Assembly: GCA_964588995.1 (NCBI GenBank)
Contig: CAZPQM010000025.1
Location: forward strand, 1 to 19,504
Length of the DNA stretch: 19,504 bases
Direction of reading: 5' to 3'
DNA from: CAZPQM01 sp964588995
GTDB taxonomy: Bacteria > Pseudomonadota > Alphaproteobacteria > Rickettsiales > UBA8987
Notes under the pieces: generated by a model
Databases searched by the model: none
What the model was told of the DNA's origin: nothing
Seen by the model: the letters and a program-made list of their open reading frames with translations, nothing else
Position numbers and translations under genes: made by a program
Shown here: positions 1-5,860 of the stretch, in pieces
Layout of the letters: each line of letters opens with the position of its first letter
Numbering within the stretch: the first letter of the stretch is position 1

Positions 1-22
1 AACGATCTTATGGGTAAGCGAA

Positions 23-48
23 CCGTGCTGAAAGCGACATTTGCACGG
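23..48. other. Inverted repeat at the left edge
   Basis: CCGTGC (23-28) and GCACGG (43-48) are perfect reverse complements around a 14-nt loop. No gene is visible in 1-142. The left arm and loop contain the 13-mer CGTGCTGAAAGCG (24-36), which also occurs in both 86-bp repeat units near the right edge. It has no T-run, so it is not a classic terminator, and its function is unknown. Confidence 0.3.
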
Positions 49-142
49 CCGGTGGATAAAAGCAAAAAGGAAGGGTATCGAACTCCCGCTCTCTCGCAGC
101 CATTCTCGGTCCAGATAAGTTTTTGTAACCGTGATTCCGGTT

Positions 143-218
<76 letters not shown>

Positions 219-236
219 ACACAGCAGGAGGAGCAC

Positions 237-265
237 TATCTAGCGCAAAAATGTGCCGAAGGCAA
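237..265 (-). promoter_or_regulatory. Candidate promoter of tRNA-Ala
   Basis: On the minus strand TTGCCT (260-265) lies 17 nt before TAGATA (237-242). The predicted start falls roughly 10 nt upstream of the mature tRNA 5' end at 218. Spacing is ideal but both hexamers are imperfect, so this is tentative. Confidence 0.3.
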
Positions 266-307
266 GTGCCGTTTGCTGCAGCCTTTTTGGTTGTTTCATC
301 GCCGCGG

Positions 308-913
308 TTAGGACGGGAAGCGGTCTTCAATCACAATACGCTCCTGTGGCAACTGAAACGGACGTGGCTTGGGGGGCTGCTTTGGTTTCCCAATAGCGAC
401 AAACATTGAAATCAAATGGTCGTCCGGCAGGTTGATCAGCTCGCCCACCTTGTCGAAATCAAACCCGTCCATCGGGCAGGTATCATAGCCGAGTTCCTGC
501 GCCGCCAGCATGATCGTCTGCGCCGCCATGCCACAGGAGCGCATAGCCTCATCACGCATCATTTGCGGGTTATTTTCGTAGAATTTGGTCGCGTTTTCAT
601 CCATCCAGTCAATGACCGCATCGGGTGCCCCCTGCCAGCATTCCCGGATTTGTTTCCACGCTTCCATATAGCCGCAAACGACGACCAGCGCCGAGCAATC
701 CGTCACCTGTGCCTGATCCCACGCTGCTTCACGGATTTTTTGACGCAGCGTCTGATCTTTTACCACGACAAAGCGGTAATGTTGCTGGTTGAACGCAGTT
801 GGGGTCATCTGCACCCAGGTAAAGAGCTGTTCAATTTCTGCATCGCTCATCGGCAGACCCGGCTGAAACGACTTCACCGCGCGGCGAGAGGTAATGGCAT
901 CAAGTAATTGCAT
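308..913 (-). CDS. Nitroreductase-family FMN oxidoreductase
   Basis: This 201-residue protein is typical in length for a NfsB/NfnB-like nitroreductase, an FMN-dependent NAD(P)H oxidoreductase acting as a homodimer on nitro compounds, quinones or flavin-type substrates. The N-terminus LLDAITSRRAVKSF matches the family's FMN-phosphate-binding start, where an SRR(S/A) motif is usual. The segment TPTAFNQQHYRFVVV is the usual proline/asparagine stretch (T-P-S-x-x-N-x-Q-P-W in most members). The C-terminal half has GMAAQTIMLAAQELGYDTCPM and ISMFVAIGKP, which also fit the family. A Shine-Dalgarno AAGGAT lies 8 nt before the ATG at 913. It is monocistronic here, 66 bp downstream of the end of the HAD gene on the same strand. 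The physiological substrate cannot be read from the sequence. Confidence 0.88.
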   Translation of the reverse strand: MQLLDAITSRRAVKSFQPGLPMSDAEIEQLFTWVQMTPTAFNQQHYRFVVVKDQTLRQKIREAAWDQAQVTDCSALVVVCGYMEAWKQIRECWQGAPDAVIDWMDENATKFYENNPQMMRDEAMRSCGMAAQTIMLAAQELGYDTCPMDGFDFDKVGELINLPDDHLISMFVAIGKPKQPPKPRPFQLPQERIVIEDRFPS

Positions 914-979
914 AATATAACATCCTTCAGATTGCGTTAGCGCTGTATTCGTCTGTTCAGGCGAAATGGTTATGCCATG

Positions 980-1831
980 CTAGCGCATCCGCTGCAAGTC
1001 CTGTCCGCGTGCGGTCGCAAACGCCATGACATCGTCATGCAACGTCTCACGCTTCTCATGAAAGCCGAAACTGGATTGGCTAGCTGAGACATGGTCTTTA
1101 TCTAGCACCTGATGGATTTTCAACACCCCTTTCTCTTCCGGTGAAAGGAGGTCACCTATTTCGCCCATATCTTTATGATTAATGAGCGTTACTTTATAGT
1201 TCGGGAAGTGCTCTCTAACGGACTCTCGGGTTTTGAAGTCGGAGAGGTTGTCTCCGACAAGTAAGATATCGATCTGATCCGGCGGCACACCGAGTGCTAG
1301 CTTTTGAACTGCCGCTTGGATGAGGTCAGCTGCCGGTTTGCGCTTCATCACCCCGGATATCCCTATGACCGCATCAAATACTTCGGATTGTTGTATATTT
1401 TTAGCCGTGAGCAGTGTTTGCATATCCTTATCAAGCACACGCTGCGGCTGGTTGCTGGTGATAGCGGTTAGCACGCCCTCCTGCTTTAACGCTTTAAGTA
1501 GTTCATAGGTCGGCTCAATCCACTCCACCTTTTTATGGGTGACACTTTTGAACGCATCTTTTAACTCTTTCCAAACCGCCTTCTGCTTTTCCTCATCGTT
1601 CGGGAATGCTGCCTTAATGGCCGGTTTAAGCGTACCGCTTAGACTGAGATGAAAGGGAGTGTTGTTTCTATAAGCCTCCAGTTCCTTGAAAGCTTCCTGA
1701 TCAGGGTACTGCTCTTGTAAGTGCTGAATACCTGCATTCAACTGGTCGCGAAGGTAATGCGCATCGGCAACGACACCGTTAAAGTCGAACAGTACAATTT
1801 TTATGCGTTCACCCTTAGATACTTTAGGCAC
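980..1831 (-). CDS. HAD-superfamily hydrolase-like protein
   Basis: This is a soluble protein of about 283 residues with HAD motifs in order. Motif I is FDFNGVVAD near the N-terminus with the nucleophilic Asp retained. Motif II is AITSNQP. The motif III lysine is in MKRKPAADL, and motif IV is LLVGDNLSDF. A helical cap domain (roughly residues 30-110) sits between motifs I and II, as in subfamily I phosphatases. The residue two after the nucleophile, normally Asp (the general acid/base), is Asn, so phosphatase activity may be altered. Start choice: a GTG at 1840 keeps frame, but the Shine-Dalgarno-like AGAGGTG overlaps it, whereas it is well spaced for the in-frame GTG at 1831; neither is certain. 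The substrate is unknown. Confidence 0.75.
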   Translation of the reverse strand: MPKVSKGERIKIVLFDFNGVVADAHYLRDQLNAGIQHLQEQYPDQEAFKELEAYRNNTPFHLSLSGTLKPAIKAAFPNDEEKQKAVWKELKDAFKSVTHKKVEWIEPTYELLKALKQEGVLTAITSNQPQRVLDKDMQTLLTAKNIQQSEVFDAVIGISGVMKRKPAADLIQAAVQKLALGVPPDQIDILLVGDNLSDFKTRESVREHFPNYKVTLINHKDMGEIGDLLSPEEKGVLKIHQVLDKDHVSASQSSFGFHEKRETLHDDVMAFATARGQDLQRMR

Positions 1832-1890
1832 TGACCCCACCTCTCACAACATAAGTATACGAGAAAAAGTTTAAGATAGGGTTAACGCGC

Positions 1891-2377
1891 TTAGAACCGC
1901 ACGCTCGCTGTTAATGCGCCAAACTGATCGCCGCCGATCTGCCCGCGATATTCCTCACTGCGAAACACATGGGTGTAGCTGAAGCGGAGTGTACTAACGG
2001 TAACCGAGGCTCCCAGCTGCAAGTCACCGACGAAATATTTTTTATCGACTGAATGGGAGTCCTCACAGCTGTTGCCATCGAGGAACATATTGCGGGCAAT
2101 CGCGCGCCCTTCCACTCCGGCAAACATAGACCAGCCGCTCCTCGCCTTCGCGCGTAAAAAGTGGGAACAGGTCGGTCGCCTTCTCCAGCCATCCGGGAAT
2201 GCGGTTTTCCGGTGTCGCGTAGGCGAGGCGTACGCCGTTTGTATAGCGATTATCTGAACCGGCGAATATGTCATTTTCGTATGTAAACGTCCACGTGCCC
2301 TTGCCGTCGGCAACGTGAGCATGAAAAGGCACGCAAAACAGCACGAAAGGGAGCAACGTCAGAGCAAGGCGAAACAT
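1891..2377 (-). pseudogene. LpxR-type lipid A deacylase (DUF2219), internally deleted
   Basis: Two reading frames on the minus strand together carry both ends of one outer-membrane protein family. The first frame starts with ATG at 2377 (GGAA upstream) and has a signal peptide (MFRLALTLLPFVLFCVPFHA). It continues with FTYENDIFAGSDNRYTNGVRL, the N-terminal strand of LpxR-like 3'-O-deacylases including the Asn-Asp of the active site. After about 80 codons, near 2131-2145, similarity jumps to another frame carrying the family's C-terminus (FAGVEGRAIARNMFLDGN, HSVDKKYFVGDLQ, FSYTHVFRSEEYRGQ, final FGALTASVRF). About half of a normal LpxR, including the catalytic His region, is missing, and the two ends are out of frame. 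It is a deletion-scarred relic that can no longer make a working enzyme. Confidence 0.85.
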
Positions 2378-2565
2378 GGCATTCCTTTTTTCTATTGTTC
2401 CCAGAAGATAGTGCTGTATTTTCTACGAACTTAACGACTTCGTCGACTACAGAGTTAGAACAACCGTTCTCGCGCTTTACTAACGGTCGTTATATAAAAG
2501 ATATATCGGAAACATGGCTTAAATGAAACCATAGCAGTTATTTTCGGGATACATTATGAGGAATT

Positions 2566-3462
2566 ATGCAATTGAACGAACCCGCGAACAGTAACAAACA
2601 ACCCATCAAGGCCGGGGTGATCGGCTACCCGATTGCGCACAGCCTCTCGCCGGTGATCCATCAATACTGGCTCGATCGCTATGACATCATCGGCAGTTAC
2701 GAGACCTATGAAATCAAGCCGGATGAGCTGGAGCACTGCATCAAATCGCTCGCGGAAAACGGCTTTGCGGGCATCAACGTCACCCTGCCGCACAAGGAAG
2801 AGGCAATGCGCTATGTCGATCAGGTCGGCCCTGTCGAACAGGTTATCGGCGCGATCAATACGATCTGGGTGGACCCGGAAACCGGCACGCTCGACGGCAA
2901 TAATACCGATTATTACGGCTTTTATAAAAATCTCGAAGAACGCGCGCCCGACATGAGCGCACTCGCAGGGGGGCGCGCCGTGGTGCTCGGTGCGGGCGGT
3001 GCCTTCCGGGCGATTGCTGCGGCGCTGGTAGGCTTGTGCAACATGCCGGAAATTGTGGTCACCAACCGCACCCGTGAAACGGCGGAAGCAAAGGTTGCGG
3101 TGCTCCGCGAAACGCTGAAAGCGGTCAACCCGGAGGTGAAGCTGATTGTGGTAGACTGGGAGCAACGCGATAAGGCGCTTTCCGGTACGAATCTGCTCGT
3201 GAACACCACCAGCCTTGGCATGGAAGGCAAGCCGAAGCTGGAGATTGATCTCACCCACCTGCCGAAAGACGCATTGGTTACCGACATCGTCTACAACCCG
3301 CTGGAGACCGAGCTGCTGAAACAGGCGAAGGAGCGCGGCAACCCGACCGTCGACGGGCTCGGTATGCTGCTGCATCAGGCCGTCCTCGGCTTTCATAAAT
3401 GGTTCGGCGTCGAACCTGAAGTCACGGAAGAATTACGACAGCGCGTGCTTGAGGAGCTTTAA
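2566..3462 (+). CDS. aroE: Shikimate dehydrogenase (NADP+)
   Basis: This 298-residue enzyme reduces 3-dehydroshikimate to shikimate with NADPH, step four of the shikimate pathway to aromatic amino acids. The substrate-binding SLSP lies at residues 26-29. The catalytic Lys is in NVTLPHK (K77) and the partner Asp in GNNTD (D115). The Rossmann loop is GAGGAFRA (142-149), NRT follows it for NADP recognition, and the family's C-terminal DGLGMLLHQA is present. Length is slightly above the usual 270-290. GAGGAATT directly precedes the ATG. The upstream 188-bp gap separates it divergently from the lpxR relic; it holds an ACCGTT/AACGGT inverted repeat (2463-2487) and an AT-rich TATATAAAAG stretch that may be part of the promoter, but no clear -35/-10 pair. 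It is apparently monocistronic. Confidence 0.97.
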   Translation: MQLNEPANSNKQPIKAGVIGYPIAHSLSPVIHQYWLDRYDIIGSYETYEIKPDELEHCIKSLAENGFAGINVTLPHKEEAMRYVDQVGPVEQVIGAINTIWVDPETGTLDGNNTDYYGFYKNLEERAPDMSALAGGRAVVLGAGGAFRAIAAALVGLCNMPEIVVTNRTRETAEAKVAVLRETLKAVNPEVKLIVVDWEQRDKALSGTNLLVNTTSLGMEGKPKLEIDLTHLPKDALVTDIVYNPLETELLKQAKERGNPTVDGLGMLLHQAVLGFHKWFGVEPEVTEELRQRVLEEL

Positions 3463-3484
3463 GCTTAGCTTAAGCTCGGCCTGT

Positions 3485-3516
3485 CGTGGCTGCAGGATAC
3501 AATACCTGGCACCACG
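3485..3516. other. Hairpin downstream of aroE
   Basis: CGTGG (3485-3489) pairs with CCACG (3512-3516), and inside it CAGG (3493-3496) pairs with CCTG (3505-3508) across a 3x3 internal loop, with an 8-nt loop ATACAATA. A second inverted repeat, GAGCTT (3454-3459)/AAGCTC (3472-3477), straddles the aroE stop. Neither has a following T-run. They may limit or stabilise the aroE transcript. The rest of 3463-3737 shows nothing I can call; the long T-run at 3603-3609 has no good stem in front of it. Confidence 0.35.
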
Positions 3517-3737
3517 CCTGTAAGTGCCTATCAGCGGGATTGTAGCCTTACACCCTTTTTCTTTTCGGACCCATAAGCGGATAGGTGCCGAAATGGCTAG
3601 TGTTTTTTTCAGTAAAAGGTAATTCATCCGTCAGCAAACGTCTAACTTCTTGATGTGAAGATACAAGCCACAACCGTCTTACAGCTTTGATTCTTTACCC
3701 AGCTTTGGAAAAGTAGCGTTTTTACATTTGAATTCTT

Positions 3738-4477
3738 TCAATCTTCCAAGCATTGAAATTTCCTAAAGTTTCTTTCGAGAAAATAATTTTTCCAGCAATA
3801 TATGCTAACGCCAAGCATGCTCGTAAATACAAAAGCAAGTAGAAAAAAGCCAAAACTTGGAAAGGGTTGCCTATATAAGGCAGGAACTACCATTAATGCT
3901 ATCAGAAAAGATCCAATTGCCGGAACACCGTTGTCCGATGTTACTTCAGGTGCCTCTTTAATTTGACTCAATCTTGGCGCTGAAGCGATAAATTTTATTT
4001 CAATGTTGTTTTTCGTTACATCCACTACAAAGGATATTCGAATATAATTACCAGGGTTTATGTGGTGGAAGGTCAAAAGCGCTTCATTTGATCCCAATTT
4101 GTTAAGCGAAAAATCGCATCCAGTATTGTTTGTGTCTAGAATTTGCCAATCTAGAATTTTTCCTGGCGCAAGATTTGAATCCCTTTGGTTTTATTTATTT
4201 GATCTCCTATTAGCTCTAAATTACCAGTATTGAATAATTTGACCTCAATGAGGCTCGCATTATTAATTCTGTGACCATCATAAAGTATTTCCATCTTATT
4301 ATTATTTTTAAGCTTTGGTGATAAAAGCGCAGTATAATGTATATTTGAAACTATCTTTGGTCTTGCTACAACTCTCGATATAACGAAACTGATAACTACT
4401 CCAAAAAGTGTTACTAAGAGGCTGATGAGAGCAATATACCCAGCATTGTCTATGAAAAAATCATTTAAAGCGCTCAT
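3738..4477 (-). pseudogene. Frameshifted, AT-rich predicted membrane protein
   Basis: A strong Shine-Dalgarno (GGAGG, 5 nt before ATG 4477) starts a frame with an N-terminal membrane helix (AGYIALISLLVTLFGVVISF). A soluble domain follows (IEVKLFNTGNLELIGDQINK), and the frame stops at 4151. From about 4175 a second frame is open to 3738 with no start of its own. It continues the soluble domain (LAPGKILDWQILDTN, LLTFHHINPGNYIRISFVV) and ends with two more membrane helices (SFLIALMVVPAL and FGFFLLAFVFTSMLGVSIY). Restoring one nucleotide near 4171-4178 would join them into one protein of about 245 residues. It is either a real pseudogene or a sequencing error. The region is clearly more AT-rich than the flanking genes, which suggests horizontal acquisition. 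I recognise the layout (membrane anchor plus extramembrane domain) but no named family. Confidence 0.7.
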
Positions 4478-4521
4478 TCTTCCTCCATTCCCGCCGTATC
4501 AGAGCGGATGCGCCATCAAAT

Positions 4522-4545
4522 TGTTGGTACTTTTGGGCACCAACA
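4522..4545. other. 7-bp hairpin next to the IS481 relic
   Basis: TGTTGGT (4522-4528) and ACCAACA (4539-4545) form a perfect stem with a 10-nt loop. It lies just outside the left end of the IS481 remnant (4553) and upstream of the frameshifted membrane gene. No T-run follows on either strand. Role unknown. Confidence 0.3.
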
Positions 4546-4552
4546 GGCTAGA

Positions 4553-4573
4553 TGTACTCTCTCAATAGGTTGT
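4553..4573. repeat. Left terminal inverted repeat of the IS481 relic
   Basis: The 21-bp end begins TGTACTCTC and continues TCAATAGGTTGT. The 11-mer AATAGGTTGTT within and just beyond it (4564-4574) is repeated directly at 4591-4601, 27 bp further in; this could be a second transposase binding site. Confidence 0.65.
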
Positions 4574-4640
4574 TCACAGTAATCTGACCGAATAGGTTGT
4601 TGGTGTTGAATCTAACAACTGAAAGGAGATCACTGTGAAC
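4572..4640 (+). promoter_or_regulatory. Structured leader over the transposase start codon
   Basis: GTTCACAGT (4572-4580) is a perfect 9-bp reverse complement of ACTGTGAAC (4632-4640), which contains the GTG start codon (4635-4637). Nested inside, GTTGTT (4596-4601) pairs with AACAAC (4614-4619). In a transcript entering from outside the element, this would bury the start codon and lie next to the ribosome binding site AAGGAG (4623-4628). Hairpins that block translation from read-through mRNA are known in other insertion sequences; applying that here is inference. Confidence 0.5.
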
Positions 4641-4781
4641 GTACATCAGAATGCCAGAACGACGGCGCTGAGTCGAGCGTTGATTATAGATCGCTATGAA
4701 GCGGGCTGGAGCCAGCAGGTCATCGCTTATGCTTTGGGTATCAGCCGCCGCACGGTATGCAAATGGCTGAAGCGCTATTGA
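4635..4781 (+). pseudogene. IS481-family transposase, N-terminal 48 codons only
   Basis: Starting at GTG 4635, 6 nt after AAGGAG, the reading frame gives MNVHQNARTTALSRALIIDR and then AGWSQQVIAYALGISRRTV and CKWLKRY before a TGA. This is the helix-turn-helix DNA-binding start typical of IS481 transposases (usually over 300 residues). The whole DDE catalytic domain is absent, so it cannot transpose. The truncated protein could still fold as a small DNA-binding domain, but there is no evidence that it is made. Confidence 0.8.
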
Positions 4782-4808
4782 CTGGCATGCATCTAATTTT
4801 CGTTTCGT

Positions 4809-5264
4809 TTATTCCCGATGATAGGGATGCCCTTTGAGCAGCGACTCGGCGCGGTAGAGCTGTTCGCAGAGCATGGCGCGGGCGAGCTTGTGGGGCCAGG
4901 TCATCGCGCCGAAGCTGATGAGACGGTCTGCGTGCTGCCTCATGGCATCCGTCAGGCCATCCGCTCCACCGAGGATGAAACATACCTCCTGCCCGGCATG
5001 CTGCTGCGCCTCCAACAGCGCGGCGAATTGTTGCGTCGTCGCCGCCTTGCCGCGCTCATCCAGCGCGATAATATACGCCCCGTCCGGTATCGCAGCATTG
5101 AGCAGCTCATGCTCCTTCTGCTGCTTCGCTGCACCTTTCAGGCCCGCCTTTGCCTCATATTCCCTGATACCGACACTCCAACTGAGCCGCTTGCGATATT
5201 CCGCGACCAGCTCCGCTTCCGGTCCGGTTTTCAGCTTGCCGATAGCGAGCAGGGTGATTTTCAT
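4809..5264 (-). CDS. rlmH: 23S rRNA pseudouridine-1915 N3-methyltransferase RlmH
   Basis: This 151-residue SPOUT-family methyltransferase (E. coli RlmH has 155) methylates pseudouridine 1915 in helix 69 of 23S rRNA on assembled 70S ribosomes using S-adenosylmethionine. Family marks are the N-terminal MKITLLAIGKLK, ALDERGKAATTQQFA in the middle, FILGGADGL (the glycine-rich SAM-binding knot loop), and the C-terminal MTWPHKLARAMLCEQLYRA and HPYHRE. GGAG lies 6 nt before the ATG at 5264. It is transcribed away from rpoZ. In many bacteria it follows rsfS, but no rsfS is seen here. Its 3' end lies 27 bp from the IS481 relic, so the element inserted just downstream without damaging the gene. Confidence 0.96.
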   Translation of the reverse strand: MKITLLAIGKLKTGPEAELVAEYRKRLSWSVGIREYEAKAGLKGAAKQQKEHELLNAAIPDGAYIIALDERGKAATTQQFAALLEAQQHAGQEVCFILGGADGLTDAMRQHADRLISFGAMTWPHKLARAMLCEQLYRAESLLKGHPYHRE

Positions 5265-5285
5265 CTTTTACTCCGTCAGCGCGAG

Positions 5286-5368
5286 AGGTTGGGCCGTTCA
5301 GGGGTGAGTTTCCACTTGATTCACTGCGCAAATACCGCTATAAGCCATTTCCCCCTGAAAACCAACCT
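5286..5368. repeat. Interrupted inverted repeat around the rpoZ promoter
   Basis: The left arm is AGGTTGG (5286-5292) plus TTCAGGGG (5297-5304). The right arm is CCCCTGAA (5352-5359) plus CCAACCT (5362-5368). These are 15 perfectly complementary positions, with only a 4-nt versus 2-nt interruption between the two blocks. The -35, -10 and expected start of the rpoZ promoter lie in the 47-bp centre. It could be a cruciform, a regulator site pair, or the ends of a tiny palindromic element. Confidence 0.6.
5316..5344 (+). promoter_or_regulatory. Sigma-70-type promoter of rpoZ operon
   Basis: TTGATT (5316-5321), a 17-bp spacer and TATAAG (5339-5344) are good matches with ideal spacing. Transcription would start near 5351, giving a leader of about 30 nt before the rpoZ ATG at 5382. 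It probably drives rpoZ, relA/spoT, pdxJ and acpS together. Confidence 0.65.
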
Positions 5369-5381
5369 TTTGAGTAGATAT

Positions 5382-5828
5382 ATGGCCCGCGTTACTGTTG
5401 AAGATTGTATTGATAAAGTCAAAGACCGGTTTGAGCTGGTGGCCGTTGCCGCGCAGCGCGCCCGAAATATCAGCGCCGGAGCGGAAGTGACCATCGAGAA
5501 AAATAACGAGAAAAATACCGTGATCGCCCTGCGCGAAATTGCCGCCGACAAGGTCGAGGTGGATAGCCTGCGCGAAGATATGGTGCGAAACTATCAAACG
5601 TTACGCGACATGGACGAGGATGTGCGTGAGAGCCTGGAAGTCAAACTGACAGAAGAGGAAGAGGCGGAAATTGCCCGGCTGGAAGCCAATGAAGAAGAGC
5701 GTCCTGAAGGCGCCTTTGAAGATGAAGCCGAACTCGAAGCCGCAGCTGAAGCCGCCGAAGAGGATGCACTCTCCCGCGATGACGGAGATTACAGCTTCGA
5801 AGACGAAAACATCGACGCCGACGACTAG
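5382..5828 (+). CDS. rpoZ: RNA polymerase omega subunit
   Basis: This 148-residue protein begins MARVTVEDCIDKVKDRFELV, the hallmark of omega, which helps fold beta-prime into the core RNA polymerase and in proteobacteria forms one ppGpp site. AAQRARNISAGAE and NTVIALREIAADKV are also typical. The frame is open far upstream (from 4818), but that is antisense to rlmH; the ATG at 5382 starts the conserved omega sequence. Omega is 91 residues in E. coli; here residues from about 90 on form a long, very acidic tail (EEEEAEIARLEANEEE, ending SFEDENIDADD). Longer acidic tails occur in alphaproteobacterial omegas. It is first in the operon, 32 bp before relA/spoT. The ribosome binding site is weak (GAG near 5372). 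Confidence 0.95.
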   Translation: MARVTVEDCIDKVKDRFELVAVAAQRARNISAGAEVTIEKNNEKNTVIALREIAADKVEVDSLREDMVRNYQTLRDMDEDVRESLEVKLTEEEEAEIARLEANEEERPEGAFEDEAELEAAAEAAEEDALSRDDGDYSFEDENIDADD

Positions 5829-5860
5829 TCCAAGCTGTATTTTTCCTGTATACTGACTGG

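Larger units (their letters stand above)
4553..4781 (+). mobile_element. IS481-family insertion sequence remnant (left end)
   Basis: The left end is recognisable: TGT, six bases, then TCAATAGGTTGT (4562-4573), the same arrangement as the terminal inverted repeat of IS481 of Bordetella pertussis as I remember it. Immediately outside is GCTAGA (4547-4552), which fits the NCTAGN target preferred by IS481. A transposase start follows at 4635. The element breaks off after 48 codons, so more than three quarters of the usual ~1 kb element is gone. At the break, CTATTGA (4775-4781) is the complement of TCAATAG from the terminal repeat, hinting at an internal deletion into the right end. No second GCTAGA follows. 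Host sequence resumes before the rlmH stop at 4809. Confidence 0.8.

Noticed and set aside
65..120. tRNA relic downstream of tRNA-Ala (minus strand GTTCGATAC resembles a T-loop)
   Set aside because: The T-stem has a mismatch and wobbles, and no acceptor, anticodon arm or CCA can be built around it.
2554..3396. 280-codon open frame antisense to aroE
   Set aside because: It mirrors the GC-biased codons of aroE, matches no family I know, and aroE has full motifs and a ribosome binding site.
3570..3612. Rho-independent terminator at the T-run 3603-3609
   Set aside because: Only a 3-bp GCC/GGC stem precedes the T-run.
3433..3627. 64-codon minus-strand frame overlapping the aroE end
   Set aside because: No ribosome binding site, no recognisable domain, and it overlaps a conserved gene end.
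4818..5381. Long upstream extension of the rpoZ frame
   Set aside because: It is antisense to rlmH; conserved omega sequence begins at the ATG at 5382, after a good promoter.
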